Positions 28,319 through 35,874 of a stretch of DNA of 64,000 bases are shown here, in pieces. The notes under the pieces were generated by a model, which had not been told where the DNA came from, searched no databases, and worked only from the letters and a program-made list of their open reading frames with translations. Source of the stretch: CAYNLG01 sp964397995 (GTDB lineage: Bacteria > Planctomycetota > Phycisphaerae > FEN-1346). The stretch's first letter is position 1, and the number at the start of each line of letters is the position of its first letter. The translations under genes were made by a program, and so were the position numbers. The stretch is from NCBI GenBank assembly GCA_964397995.1, contig CAYNLG010000008.1, positions 9,979 to 73,978 on the forward strand, in the 5' to 3' direction.

Positions 28319-28756
28319 ATGTTGCCTGTACGATTGCGACGCCGTGGAGGCTGGCCCCAGCCGTTCTCGGAAATCGAGCGCCTGTTTGACAGGGCTCTCG
28401 GGCCGTGGTGGTCCGAGGGCGAGACCCCGCGCACTCTGACCGGGGCCTACCCGGTGGACATTCGCGAAGAGGATGGTCGCCTAGTCGTCGACGCCGAAAT
28501 GCCCGGCCTCGACAAAAACGAGATCGACGTGAGCATTGAGGAGGGCGTGCTCCACATCACGGCGGAACGGAAGGCGGAGGAGCCGAAAGGCACGACCCAC
28601 CTCAACGAGCGGCGCTTCACCCGCGTCGAACGGTCCTTCTCGCTGCCCGGCGACATCGACGAGTCCGAGATCAAGGCCAAGCTCGAGAGCGGTGTCTTGC
28701 ACCTCGAGATGCCGCGCCCCGAACCGCCGAAGCCCAAGCAGGTCGAGATCGAATAG
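28319..28756 (+). CDS. Hsp20/alpha-crystallin small heat-shock protein
   Basis: This 145-residue chaperone binds unfolding proteins without ATP. ATG 28319 follows GAAAGGAG at proper spacing, and the longer open frame is dismissed. The alpha-crystallin domain runs from YPVDIREEDGRLVVDAEMPG to LESGVLHLEMP, with the conserved GVLHI and A-x-L-E-x-GVLH motifs. The C-terminal tail EPPKPKQVEIE holds a V-E-I variant of the I-x-I oligomerisation motif. It opens a run of stress-related genes on the same strand. No CIRCE or other heat-shock operator was seen in the 175 bases before it. Confidence 0.92.
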   Translation: MLPVRLRRRGGWPQPFSEIERLFDRALGPWWSEGETPRTLTGAYPVDIREEDGRLVVDAEMPGLDKNEIDVSIEEGVLHITAERKAEEPKGTTHLNERRFTRVERSFSLPGDIDESEIKAKLESGVLHLEMPRPEPPKPKQVEIE

Positions 28757-28837
28757 CCCCGTGACGGCCGCCGGGTGTGCCCCAGGGCGTGCCCGGCTCC
28801 CCGCATCCCCGAACCAATGGAACAACCGGAGGGACAA

Positions 28838-30346
28838 ATGGATCCTAAACACACACCCTATTGCCTTGTGGCTCTGGCGGCGGTCGGCCTGCTGGCCGTG
28901 CCCGCCACTGCCGCCCCCGACCAGAACGTGACTGACAGGAACATTACCGACGCCATTGAGGACGAGTACATCTTCGACCGGGCGGTGCCGTCGTACAGGA
29001 TCGACGTCGAGACAAGCGACGGCATCGTGACGCTGACCGGGACGACCGGGAACGTCCTCGCGAAGAAAAGGGCGGCACGGTTGGCCGAGACGGTCAAGGG
29101 CGTCAAATCCGTCATAAACCGGATCAGCATCAAGCCGTCAGAGGATCGGAGCGACGCCGCGATCGAAGGCGATATCGAGTCCGCTTGGCTGGCCGACCCC
29201 GCTATCGAGTCGTACGAAATCGAGGCCGACGTCGACGACGGCATGGCCACCCTCACCGGCACCGTCCATTCCTGGCAGGAAAAGCAGCTTGCCGAGAAGG
29301 TTGCGATGGGTGTGCGCGGCGTCACGGGCGTCGAGAACGACATCGCCATCGAGTACAAGTCCGAACGGACTGACCGCGAGATCGAGACGGAGGTCGAAAA
29401 GGCCCTGCGCTGGGACGCCTTGGTCGATCACGCCCTGATCGACGTCAAGGCAACCGGCGGCAAAGTCAATCTCATGGGGACCGTCGGCAGTGCCGCCGAG
29501 AAGCGCCAGGCCCGGTACGACGCCTGGGTCGCCGGCGTCGAGGAGGTGAACGTCGAGGGGCTCGACGTCGAGAAGTGGGCCCGCGACAAAGACCTCCGCA
29601 AGGACAAGTACGTCACCAAGTCCGCCAAGGATATCGAGCAAGCCGTCAAGGACGCCCTGCTGCTTGACCCGCGCGTGCTCTCGTTCAACGTGACCCCCGA
29701 GGTCGTGGGCAGCACCGTCACCCTGCGGGGAACCGTGGACAACCTGAAGGCCAGACATGCGGCCGAACAGGTGGCTCGGAACACGGTCGGCGTCTGGACT
29801 GTCACGAATCGCATCAAGGTGCGGCCCGTGGATGTTGCGAGCGACACCGAGATCGCTCAGGATGTTCGCGATGCCCTCCGGCGCAATCCCTACGTCGACA
29901 AGTACGAGATCACCGTCAGCGTTGAAGACGGCGTGGCGTACCTGTATGGCAACGTGGACTCGTACTTCGAGAAGGCCGAGGCCGACGAAGCGGCCTCGAA
30001 GACGGCCGGTGTCGTCTCGGTCAGGAACAACTTGGACGTGGACTACGTCCGCGAGCCGCTGGTGTATGAGCCGTACGTCTACGACTACGACCCCTACGCC
30101 TACGACTGGTACGACTACGAGCCGTACATGACCTTCGCGACCGACACCGAGATTCGCCAAGAGGTCCAGGACGAGCTCTGGTGGAGCCCATTCGTGGACT
30201 CCGACCAGGTGTCCGTCTCGGTGGACGACGGTGTGGTGACACTGACCGGCACGGTCGACACCTACGGCGAACGGAGCGCCGCCGTGGAGAACGCCTATGA
30301 AGGCGGGGCCGTGTGGGTGGACAACGACCTGAACGTCAGGGACTGA
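28838..30346 (+). CDS. exported protein with six BON domains and a Tyr/Asp-rich linker
   Basis: The 502-residue protein starts at ATG 28838, behind GGAGGG; an ATG seven codons earlier lacks such a site. A signal peptide ends PATAA (26). Six BON domains follow at about 31-98, 105-173, 178-245, 262-328, 335-402 and 433-500, recognisable by repeats of the form I-x-V-x-x-x-D-G-x-V-x-L-x-G-x-V. BON proteins such as OsmY act in the periplasm under osmotic or envelope stress and are thought to bind phospholipids. Between domains five and six, residues 404-430 are extremely rich in Tyr, Asp and Pro. A strong hairpin follows the gene. Confidence 0.88.
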   Translation: MDPKHTPYCLVALAAVGLLAVPATAAPDQNVTDRNITDAIEDEYIFDRAVPSYRIDVETSDGIVTLTGTTGNVLAKKRAARLAETVKGVKSVINRISIKPSEDRSDAAIEGDIESAWLADPAIESYEIEADVDDGMATLTGTVHSWQEKQLAEKVAMGVRGVTGVENDIAIEYKSERTDREIETEVEKALRWDALVDHALIDVKATGGKVNLMGTVGSAAEKRQARYDAWVAGVEEVNVEGLDVEKWARDKDLRKDKYVTKSAKDIEQAVKDALLLDPRVLSFNVTPEVVGSTVTLRGTVDNLKARHAAEQVARNTVGVWTVTNRIKVRPVDVASDTEIAQDVRDALRRNPYVDKYEITVSVEDGVAYLYGNVDSYFEKAEADEAASKTAGVVSVRNNLDVDYVREPLVYEPYVYDYDPYAYDWYDYEPYMTFATDTEIRQEVQDELWWSPFVDSDQVSVSVDDGVVTLTGTVDTYGERSAAVENAYEGGAVWVDNDLNVRD

Positions 30347-30364
30347 CCCCCCTGTCCTGACGCT

Positions 30365-30393
30365 GTGGGGGCGCCCCGCCCAGGCGCCCCCAC
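30365..30393 (+). terminator. strong hairpin after the BON gene
   Basis: GTGGGGGCGCC (30365-30375) pairs perfectly with GGCGCCCCCAC (30383-30393) around a seven-base loop. It lies 18 bases after the stop. No T-run follows, so it may act as a terminator or as a barrier that protects the BON transcript. Confidence 0.5.
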
Positions 30394-30453
30394 CCCACCG
30401 TGACGACGAGAATGAGCCGCCGGGCGAGGCCCGGCCAGCGAAAGGAGTTCCCC

Positions 30454-30660
30454 ATGTCCGTTGCCAAGATCATCGAGATTACCGCCGAATCGCCCGACAG
30501 CTTCGAGGCCGCCATCAACGAGGGCATCAGCCGAGCGGCCAAGACGGTCGAGAACATCCAGTCGGCGTGGATCAAGGAGCAGAAGGTCTGCATCAAGGAC
30601 GGCAAGCCGGCGGGCTTCCGTGTCGACATGAAGGTAACGTTCCTGATGAAGGACGAGTAG
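30454..30660 (+). CDS. dodecin (flavin-storage dodecamer)
   Basis: Dodecins are hollow 12-mers that bind and store riboflavin or FMN and reduce flavin photodamage. The 68-residue product starts at ATG 30454 after AAAGGAG. The sequence KIIEITAESPDSFEAAINEG, then SRAAKTVENIQSAWI with the flavin-stacking Trp and the end GFRVDMKVTFLMKDE match the family over its whole length. Bacterial dodecins have 65-70 residues, so it is complete. It sits between two stem-loops and belongs to the stress island. Confidence 0.93.
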   Translation: MSVAKIIEITAESPDSFEAAINEGISRAAKTVENIQSAWIKEQKVCIKDGKPAGFRVDMKVTFLMKDE

Positions 30661-30684
30661 CCGGCCGTTCGGCAGCGCGGCCGG
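30661..30684 (+). terminator. hairpin directly after the dodecin stop
   Basis: CCGGCCG (30661-30667) pairs with CGGCCGG (30678-30684) over a ten-base loop. It begins at the base after the stop codon. No T-run follows. Probably a terminator or mRNA 3'-end structure. Confidence 0.4.
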
Positions 30685-30702
30685 ATTCACGATAGCGCCG
30701 AG

Positions 30703-30736
30703 GACCCGCCCGGGACCATGTGCCCCGGGACGGGTC
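30703..30736 (+). other. long GC-rich hairpin before the membrane-protein gene
   Basis: GACCCG-CCCGGG (30703-30714) pairs with CCCGGG-A-CGGGTC (30724-30736), nine-base loop and one bulged A; 12 base pairs. It ends 37 bases before the next start, so it could be a second terminator or a leader structure of the next gene. Confidence 0.4.
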
Positions 30737-30773
30737 GCGGCGCAACCCTGGATCGCAGCACGGAGGACGTGTG

Positions 30774-31187
30774 ATGGCGCTGATCGACCCTATGTTCGCG
30801 GGCATTCTTGCCTTGGTCTTCGGCTTGCTCCTCGTAACCATTCTGGGCCGACGGGGCCCGGGGCCGGCAGCAGGGTTGATCTTCTTCTGGGTGCTCCTGT
30901 TCCTGCTGATCTGGGCGGGCGCCGGGTGGATCGCGCCGGTCGGTCCGGTCGCGTGGGGGGTACCCTGGTTGACGCTGGTGCTGCTGGGCGTGGTCTTCAC
31001 GCTGCTCCTGGCCGCCGTTCTGCCCCCGAAGCCGCCACCGGGGCCCGAGGCGGGTGCGCCAGGCGCTGTTGAATCGTCTGGCAGCGTCGTGGCCGCGGGC
31101 CTCGCCATCAGCATCTTCTTTTGGGTGCTTCTGGGTCTTCTGGTGGTTCTGATTGCTGTTTCCATCTCGACGGCCCCCCCGGCGTGA
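30774..31187 (+). CDS. small four-helix membrane protein, unknown function
   Basis: This 137-residue protein starts at ATG 30774, behind CGGAGG. It has four hydrophobic segments, at about 8-26, 33-54, 58-82 and 106-132. The segment between helices three and four is Pro/Gly-rich (PPKPPPGPEAGAPG). No family was recognised. Its stop is four bases before the LigD phosphoesterase-like gene, so it is probably co-transcribed with it. Small hydrophobic proteins of this type are common next to stress genes, but a function cannot be inferred. Confidence 0.65.
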   Translation: MALIDPMFAGILALVFGLLLVTILGRRGPGPAAGLIFFWVLLFLLIWAGAGWIAPVGPVAWGVPWLTLVLLGVVFTLLLAAVLPPKPPPGPEAGAPGAVESSGSVVAAGLAISIFFWVLLGLLVVLIAVSISTAPPA

Positions 31188-31191
31188 TGCC

Positions 31192-31812
31192 ATGAGCGGC
31201 AAGAAGGGCAGCCTGAAGGCATACCGCGACAAGCGGGACTTCCGCAAAACGCCTGAGCCCAATGGCTCGAAGGCCGAGGGAAAGCCCAAGTATCCCCGGT
31301 TCGTCATCCACAAGCATGAGGCCAGTTCGCCGCACTATGACGTGCGGCTGGAGGTCGACGGTGTCCTGACGTCCTGGGCGGTGCCCAAAGGTCCGTCGAC
31401 CGACCCCAGCGAGAAGCGCCTGGCCATCCGCACCGAGGACCATCCGCTCGAGTACGCCGACTTCGAGGGCACCCTCCCGAAGGACGAGTACGGCGGGGGG
31501 ACGGTCCTGGTCTGGGATGCCGGCACATACGGCAACTTGCGCACCTACGACGACGGGGAGCGGTTGCCCATGACGACGTGCCTTGACCAAGGCCAGGTCG
31601 AGATCTGGTTGGAGGGCAAGAAGCTGAGTGGCGGGTACGCCTTCGTGCGGACCGACACCTCGAACGGCAAGGAGCGGTGGCTACTCATCAAGATCGATGA
31701 TGACGAGGCCGATGCTCGCCGCAAGCCCACCAGGACCGAGCCGGAATCTGTGCTCAGTGGCCGCACCCTCGACGAAGTTGCCATGGACGAAAAGAGCGAG
31801 GAGAATCCGTGA
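31192..31812 (+). CDS. DNA ligase D 3'-phosphoesterase domain as a separate protein
   Basis: In bacterial non-homologous end joining this activity trims 3' ends (3'-ribonucleoside and 3'-phosphate removal). The 206-residue protein covers the phosphoesterase domain only. It has His42, His48, Asp50 and Arg52 in HKHEASSPHYDVRLE, and His84 and Tyr88 in RTEDHPLEYADFEG, the manganese-site and catalytic pattern of the PE domain of LigD. GGGTVLVWDAGTY follows as in the family. ATG 31192 is four bases after the membrane-protein stop. Its TGA overlaps the GTG of the ligase gene (GTGA), so the two are translationally coupled. Confidence 0.9.
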   Translation: MSGKKGSLKAYRDKRDFRKTPEPNGSKAEGKPKYPRFVIHKHEASSPHYDVRLEVDGVLTSWAVPKGPSTDPSEKRLAIRTEDHPLEYADFEGTLPKDEYGGGTVLVWDAGTYGNLRTYDDGERLPMTTCLDQGQVEIWLEGKKLSGGYAFVRTDTSNGKERWLLIKIDDDEADARRKPTRTEPESVLSGRTLDEVAMDEKSEENP

Positions 31813-32816
31813 ATGACCCGTTTGACAAGCTGCCGGACGAGGCCCGAGACGCCCTCCGCCGCCGGGCCCCGCCCCAGTGGACCAAGCCGATGCTGGCGAA
31901 GCTGACCCACGGCCGCTTCTCCGACCCGGAGTGGATCTACGAGCGCAAGGTCGACGGTGAGCGCTGCCTGGCCTTCCGCGAGATGGGCGGCGAGGTCCGA
32001 CTCATGTCGCGGAACCGGAAGCGCCTGAATGAGACGTACCCCGAACTGGTGGAGGCCCTGGGGGGCCAGGACGCCGAGACGTTCATCGCCGACGGCGAGA
32101 TCGTCGCCTTCGACGGCGCTGTGACCAGCTTCGAGCGCCTGCAGCAGCGCATGAAGCTGACCGACACCGACGCGGCCCGCGGCAGCGGCGTCGCCGTCAA
32201 GCTGTACGTCTTCGACCTCCTGTACCTGGACCGCTACGACGTTACTCGGGTGCCGCTCCGTGAGCGCAAGGGCCTGCTGCGGCGGGCGTTTGCGTTTGAC
32301 GACCCGGTCCGTTTCATGCCGCACCGGAACGGCGACGGCGAGGCCTTCTTTGAGGAGGCCTGCCGAAAGGGTTGGGAGGGCCTCATTGCCAAGAAGGGCG
32401 ACTCCGTGTACCGGCACAGCCGGTCGACGCTCTGGCTGAAGTTCAAGTGTACGAACGCCCAGGAGTTCGTCATCGGGGGCTACACCGAGCCGCACGGCGA
32501 GCGGAGCGGCTTCGGGGCGCTTCTCATCGGCTACTACGACGACGGCCACCTTCGCTACGCCGGCAAGGTTGGGACGGGTTACGACGAGGACACGCTCGAT
32601 AGGCTGTCGAACCGGCTCGAAGGCCTGGAGACCGGCCAGCCGCCCTTCGCCGACGAGAAGCTGCCGCGCAAGGGGGTCCATTGGGTCAAGCCCAAGCTCG
32701 TCGGCCAGTTCGGCTACACAGAGCTGACACGTGAGAACCGGCTGCGGCATCCGCGGTTCCTGGGGCTGCGGCGGGACAAGCCGCCGAAAAAGGTTCACCT
32801 TGAGAAGGAGGAATGA
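31809..32816 (+). CDS. ATP-dependent DNA ligase, LigD-type ligase domain as a separate protein
   Basis: The 335-residue enzyme seals nicks via an enzyme-AMP intermediate. Lys47 in YERKVDGER (motif I, KxDGxR) is the adenylated residue. FIADGEIVAFDG is motif III, WEGLIAKKGDS motif IV and LWLKFKC motif V. The OB-fold C-terminus (EFVIGGYTEPHGERSGFGALLIGYY) is typical for LigD-type ligases. It starts at GTG 31809 inside the stop of the phosphoesterase gene. One base separates its stop from the GTG of the polymerase gene, so the three LigD parts form one unit. Confidence 0.92.
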   Translation: MNDPFDKLPDEARDALRRRAPPQWTKPMLAKLTHGRFSDPEWIYERKVDGERCLAFREMGGEVRLMSRNRKRLNETYPELVEALGGQDAETFIADGEIVAFDGAVTSFERLQQRMKLTDTDAARGSGVAVKLYVFDLLYLDRYDVTRVPLRERKGLLRRAFAFDDPVRFMPHRNGDGEAFFEEACRKGWEGLIAKKGDSVYRHSRSTLWLKFKCTNAQEFVIGGYTEPHGERSGFGALLIGYYDDGHLRYAGKVGTGYDEDTLDRLSNRLEGLETGQPPFADEKLPRKGVHWVKPKLVGQFGYTELTRENRLRHPRFLGLRRDKPPKKVHLEKEE

Positions 32817-32817
32817 G

Positions 32818-33729
32818 GTGGCCACCTACCGCCTGGGGTCGCGCACTGTCAAGACGAGCAACGAGGACAAGGTCCTGTTTCCTGACGCGGGTCTCACGAA
32901 AGGCGATCTCATCGCTTACTACCGACGCATCGCAAACACCTTGCTGCCGCATATCCGTGGCCGCCCGCTCACGCTGCATCGGTATCCTGACGGCATAGAC
33001 ACTGACGGGTTCTACCAGAAGCAGAAGCCGGACTACTTCCCGGTTTGGTTCGAGACGGTCAAGGTGAGCAAGTCGGGCGGAGGGACCCAGACGCAGGTTG
33101 TCGCGGGCTCCGTGGCATCGCTTGTCTACTTGGCGGACCAAGCCTGCCTCACGCCGCATATCTGGCTCAGCCGCACCGACAGACTCGACCGCCCCGACCG
33201 GCTGATCTTCGATCTGGACCCGCCGCCTGAGGGCAGCTTCGGCGACCTCGTGGATGCCGCCCGCTGGCTGCGGGACCTCCTTGGTCGGGTGGACCTGCCA
33301 GCCTACGTCCAGACCACCGGGTCGCGGGGGCTCCACGTGGTGGTGCCGCTCGACCGGTCAGCGGGCTACGACCCCGCACGGGACCTCGCGGAGGATGTGG
33401 CGCGCCGTCTGGCCAGGGCGCATCCGGACAAGCTGACCACCAAGCAACGCAAGGCGAAACGGGGCAACCGGACGTACCTGGACGTGATGCGGAACGCTTA
33501 CGGGCAGACGGTGATGGCGCCCTACAGCGTACGTGCACGGCCCGGAGCCCCCGTCGCGACGCCGCTCGACTGGTCGGAACTGGGCCGCAGCGACCTGGGA
33601 CCCCGGAGTTACACAATAGAGAACATCTTCCGGCGGCTGGGCAACAAGGAGGACCCCTGGCGCGCCATGGGCCGCCACGCGCGGTCCGTTCACACCGCCC
33701 GCCGGAAGCTCCAAGGCCTGAAGGACTGA
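32818..33729 (+). CDS. LigD-type polymerase/primase domain as a separate protein
   Basis: The 303-residue protein is an AEP-type polymerase that fills gaps during end joining and prefers ribonucleotides. GTG 32818 follows GAAGGAGG; the open frame upstream overlaps the ligase and is discarded. The metal-binding pair is Asp132/Asp134 in LIFDLDPP. Other LigD-Pol marks are NEDKVLFPDAGLTKGDLIAYY, LHRYPDGI, TTGSRGLHVVVPL and YGQTVMAPYSVRARPGAPV. The end LDWSELGRSDLGPRSYTIEN fits the family. In many bacteria this domain is fused to ligase and phosphoesterase; here all three are free-standing. Confidence 0.92.
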   Translation: MATYRLGSRTVKTSNEDKVLFPDAGLTKGDLIAYYRRIANTLLPHIRGRPLTLHRYPDGIDTDGFYQKQKPDYFPVWFETVKVSKSGGGTQTQVVAGSVASLVYLADQACLTPHIWLSRTDRLDRPDRLIFDLDPPPEGSFGDLVDAARWLRDLLGRVDLPAYVQTTGSRGLHVVVPLDRSAGYDPARDLAEDVARRLARAHPDKLTTKQRKAKRGNRTYLDVMRNAYGQTVMAPYSVRARPGAPVATPLDWSELGRSDLGPRSYTIENIFRRLGNKEDPWRAMGRHARSVHTARRKLQGLKD

Positions 33730-33804
33730 CCCTGTACGCGGGCCGGCGGGGTGCCACGGCGGTCCCCGGCGGCCGAACCGGAACACCCGAGAAGGAGCCG
33801 TACC

Positions 33805-34167
33805 ATGTCTGCCGACATCATCCAAGCCACCCAGGAGAACCTCTTCGAGATCCGTATCAGCGGCAAGCTGACCGAGGAGGACTATGAGGAGTTCCTGCCG
33901 GAGATCGAAGCGCTGATCGAGAAACAGGGTAAGATCCGCGTGCTCGTCGAACTGCGTGACTTCGAGGGCTGGGACGCCGCCGCCCTGTGGGAGGACATCA
34001 AGTTCGACGCCAAGCATTTCAACGACATCGATCGCGTCGCAATGGTTGGGGAGAAGGCCTGGCACAAGGGGATGGCCTGGTTCTGCAAACCCTTCACGAC
34101 AGGCAAGGTCAGGTACTTTGAGCCGCATGAGATCGGCGAGGCCCGAGCATGGTTGACCGCCCCCTGA
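33805..34167 (+). CDS. SpoIIAA/STAS-like protein
   Basis: This 120-residue protein resembles the SpoIIAA-like (DUF3478) branch of STAS domains. Features are ATQENLFEIRISGKLTEEDYE, the beta-strand IRVLVELRDFEGWDAAALWED and the ending YFEPHEIGEARAWL. These proteins bind small lipophilic molecules or regulate partners by STAS contacts; the exact role is unknown. The serine phosphorylated in true anti-anti-sigma factors is not evident. ATG 33805 follows GAAGGAG. It lies between the NHEJ genes and the Rieske fusion on the same strand. Confidence 0.8.
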   Translation: MSADIIQATQENLFEIRISGKLTEEDYEEFLPEIEALIEKQGKIRVLVELRDFEGWDAAALWEDIKFDAKHFNDIDRVAMVGEKAWHKGMAWFCKPFTTGKVRYFEPHEIGEARAWLTAP

Positions 34168-34219
34168 ACCCGGGCCGCCCGTTATACTGGACCCTGAACC
34201 CGCATCCGGAGGAGAAGCC

Positions 34220-35824
34220 ATGGTCGGTAACCAGTGGACGCGTGTGGCCCAGGAGAGCGACCTGAAGGAGGGTGAGCCTCTCGGCGTGGAGATCGACGGG
34301 ACGGCCGTCGTGCTCGTGCGCCTGCCCGACGGCAACCTGAGTGCATGTGGCGGCGAGTGCCCGCACCATGGGGCCCCGCTGGCCGACGGCCTGCTGCTGG
34401 GGGACCGCCTGGTGTGTCCCTGGCACCATGCCCGGTTCGAGATGGCCTCGGGTCGCATGGAGGCGGCGCCGGCGCTCGACGACCTCGGCTGCTGGGCCGT
34501 GAAGGTCGAAGACGGCGAGGTCTACGTGCGACCGAGGCAGCGCCTGGCGCCGCAACGGTCGTCGAAGCAGGAGACCGATACCATCGCGATTCTTGGCGCC
34601 GGGGCGGCCGGCCAGTCGTGCGCCGAGACGCTGCGTCGCGAGGGTTTCGCCGGGACGGTCCTGCTCATCGGGGGCGAGCCGGACCGGCCCTACGACCGCA
34701 CGGACCTCTCAAAGGCCTTCATGGCGGGGGGCAAGGAGGAAGCCGACCTTTATCTTCGCGACGAGGGCTTCTACGGCGAACACGGCATCACGCTGCGACT
34801 GGGTGAACGCGTCGCGAGCATCAGCCCCGGCGCCCGCGAACTCGTTCTGGAGGGCGGCGAACGCGTCAGGTACACCCACGCGGTCATCGCCACCGGGGGC
34901 GTACCGCGCAGACTTCCCGTTCCGGGAGCCGACCTGGAGGGCGTGTTCCTGCTCAGGAGCCTGGAGGGGGCGCGGTCGCTGATGGCGGCGCTCGAGGTGG
35001 ACGGCCCGGTTGTGGTCATCGGGGCGGGCTTCATCGGCCTGGAGGTGGCTGCCTCGCTCCGCTCACGCGATCGGGAGGTTCACGTCGTGGCCCCGGAAGA
35101 CGTGCCGATGGTGCCGGTCTTCGGTGAACGCGTCGGCAGGATGCTGGCTGCCATGCACGAGGAGGGCGGGACGCACCTGCACTTGCGCACGAAGGTCGAG
35201 GAGATACGCGGGGACGGGGCTGTGGAGGACATCGTCCTCAGCGACGGGACCCGTCTCGCGGCGCGGATGGTCATCGCCGGCCTCGGCATCGACCCCGCAA
35301 CGCAGTTTTTGGCCGATACGGGCCTGCTGGCCGACGATGGCGGCGTGCCTGTGGACGGCATCCTGCGGGCCGATGCGCCGGGTCTCTACGCCGCCGGTGA
35401 TGTTGCCGCGGTGCCCGATCCACGCACCGGCACGCGCCGCCGCATCGAGCACTGGACCGAGGCCGAGCGGCAAGGCGCCCACGTCGCCCGTGCCATCCTG
35501 GGCGAGGAACGCGACTACGCCGAGATGCCGTTCTTCTGGACCCGCCAGTTCGGCACCTCCCTCGCCTACATCGGCTACGTCGACAAGCCCGACCGGATCG
35601 CCTACCGCGGCAGTGTCGAGGGCCAGGACTTCGCGGCGGGCTACTATGCCGACGGGCGCCTCATGGCGGTGGCGGCGGCAGGCCGCTCTCGGCTCTCGAT
35701 CGCCCTCGGGGGCCTGCTGCACGCTGGAGGGAATCTGGGCGCCGAGGAATTCCAGGACGAGAGCGTGGACGTCGCGGCCATCCTTGACCGAATCGCGGTG
35801 AAGGAGGCCACCGGAGCCCCCTAG
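34220..35824 (+). CDS. Rieske ferredoxin fused to FAD/NAD(P)H reductase (AIFM3-like)
   Basis: The 534-residue protein carries an N-terminal Rieske domain with Cys47/His49 (CPHHGAPL) and Cys66/His69 (CPWHHARFE), which bind a [2Fe-2S] cluster. A flavoprotein reductase follows: FAD site TIAILGAGAAGQSCAETL near 121, NAD(P)H site VVVIGAGFIGLEVAASL near 270 and LYAAGDVAAVPDP, the second FAD contact. The C-terminus is the usual reductase dimerisation domain. It should move electrons from NAD(P)H through FAD to its own Rieske centre, as in AIFM3-type proteins and fused ferredoxin reductases. The final acceptor is unknown. ATG 34220 is preceded by GGAGGAG. Confidence 0.88.
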   Translation: MVGNQWTRVAQESDLKEGEPLGVEIDGTAVVLVRLPDGNLSACGGECPHHGAPLADGLLLGDRLVCPWHHARFEMASGRMEAAPALDDLGCWAVKVEDGEVYVRPRQRLAPQRSSKQETDTIAILGAGAAGQSCAETLRREGFAGTVLLIGGEPDRPYDRTDLSKAFMAGGKEEADLYLRDEGFYGEHGITLRLGERVASISPGARELVLEGGERVRYTHAVIATGGVPRRLPVPGADLEGVFLLRSLEGARSLMAALEVDGPVVVIGAGFIGLEVAASLRSRDREVHVVAPEDVPMVPVFGERVGRMLAAMHEEGGTHLHLRTKVEEIRGDGAVEDIVLSDGTRLAARMVIAGLGIDPATQFLADTGLLADDGGVPVDGILRADAPGLYAAGDVAAVPDPRTGTRRRIEHWTEAERQGAHVARAILGEERDYAEMPFFWTRQFGTSLAYIGYVDKPDRIAYRGSVEGQDFAAGYYADGRLMAVAAAGRSRLSIALGGLLHAGGNLGAEEFQDESVDVAAILDRIAVKEATGAP

Positions 35825-35874
35825 ACGCAGCATAGGCGACCAACTCGCAGACGATGCCGCGACGGGGGAGGGCC

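Noticed and set aside
31192..33729. The three LigD genes as one gene broken by frameshifts
   Set aside because: Each ORF has its own start (ATG, GTG, GTG), two with clear ribosome sites or coupling, and natural domain boundaries; no conserved linker is interrupted.
34184..34189. TATACT as a -10 box before the Rieske reductase gene
   Set aside because: The only TTGACC upstream is 24 bases away, too far for sigma70 spacing, and no other -35-like hexamer is at 16-18 bases.
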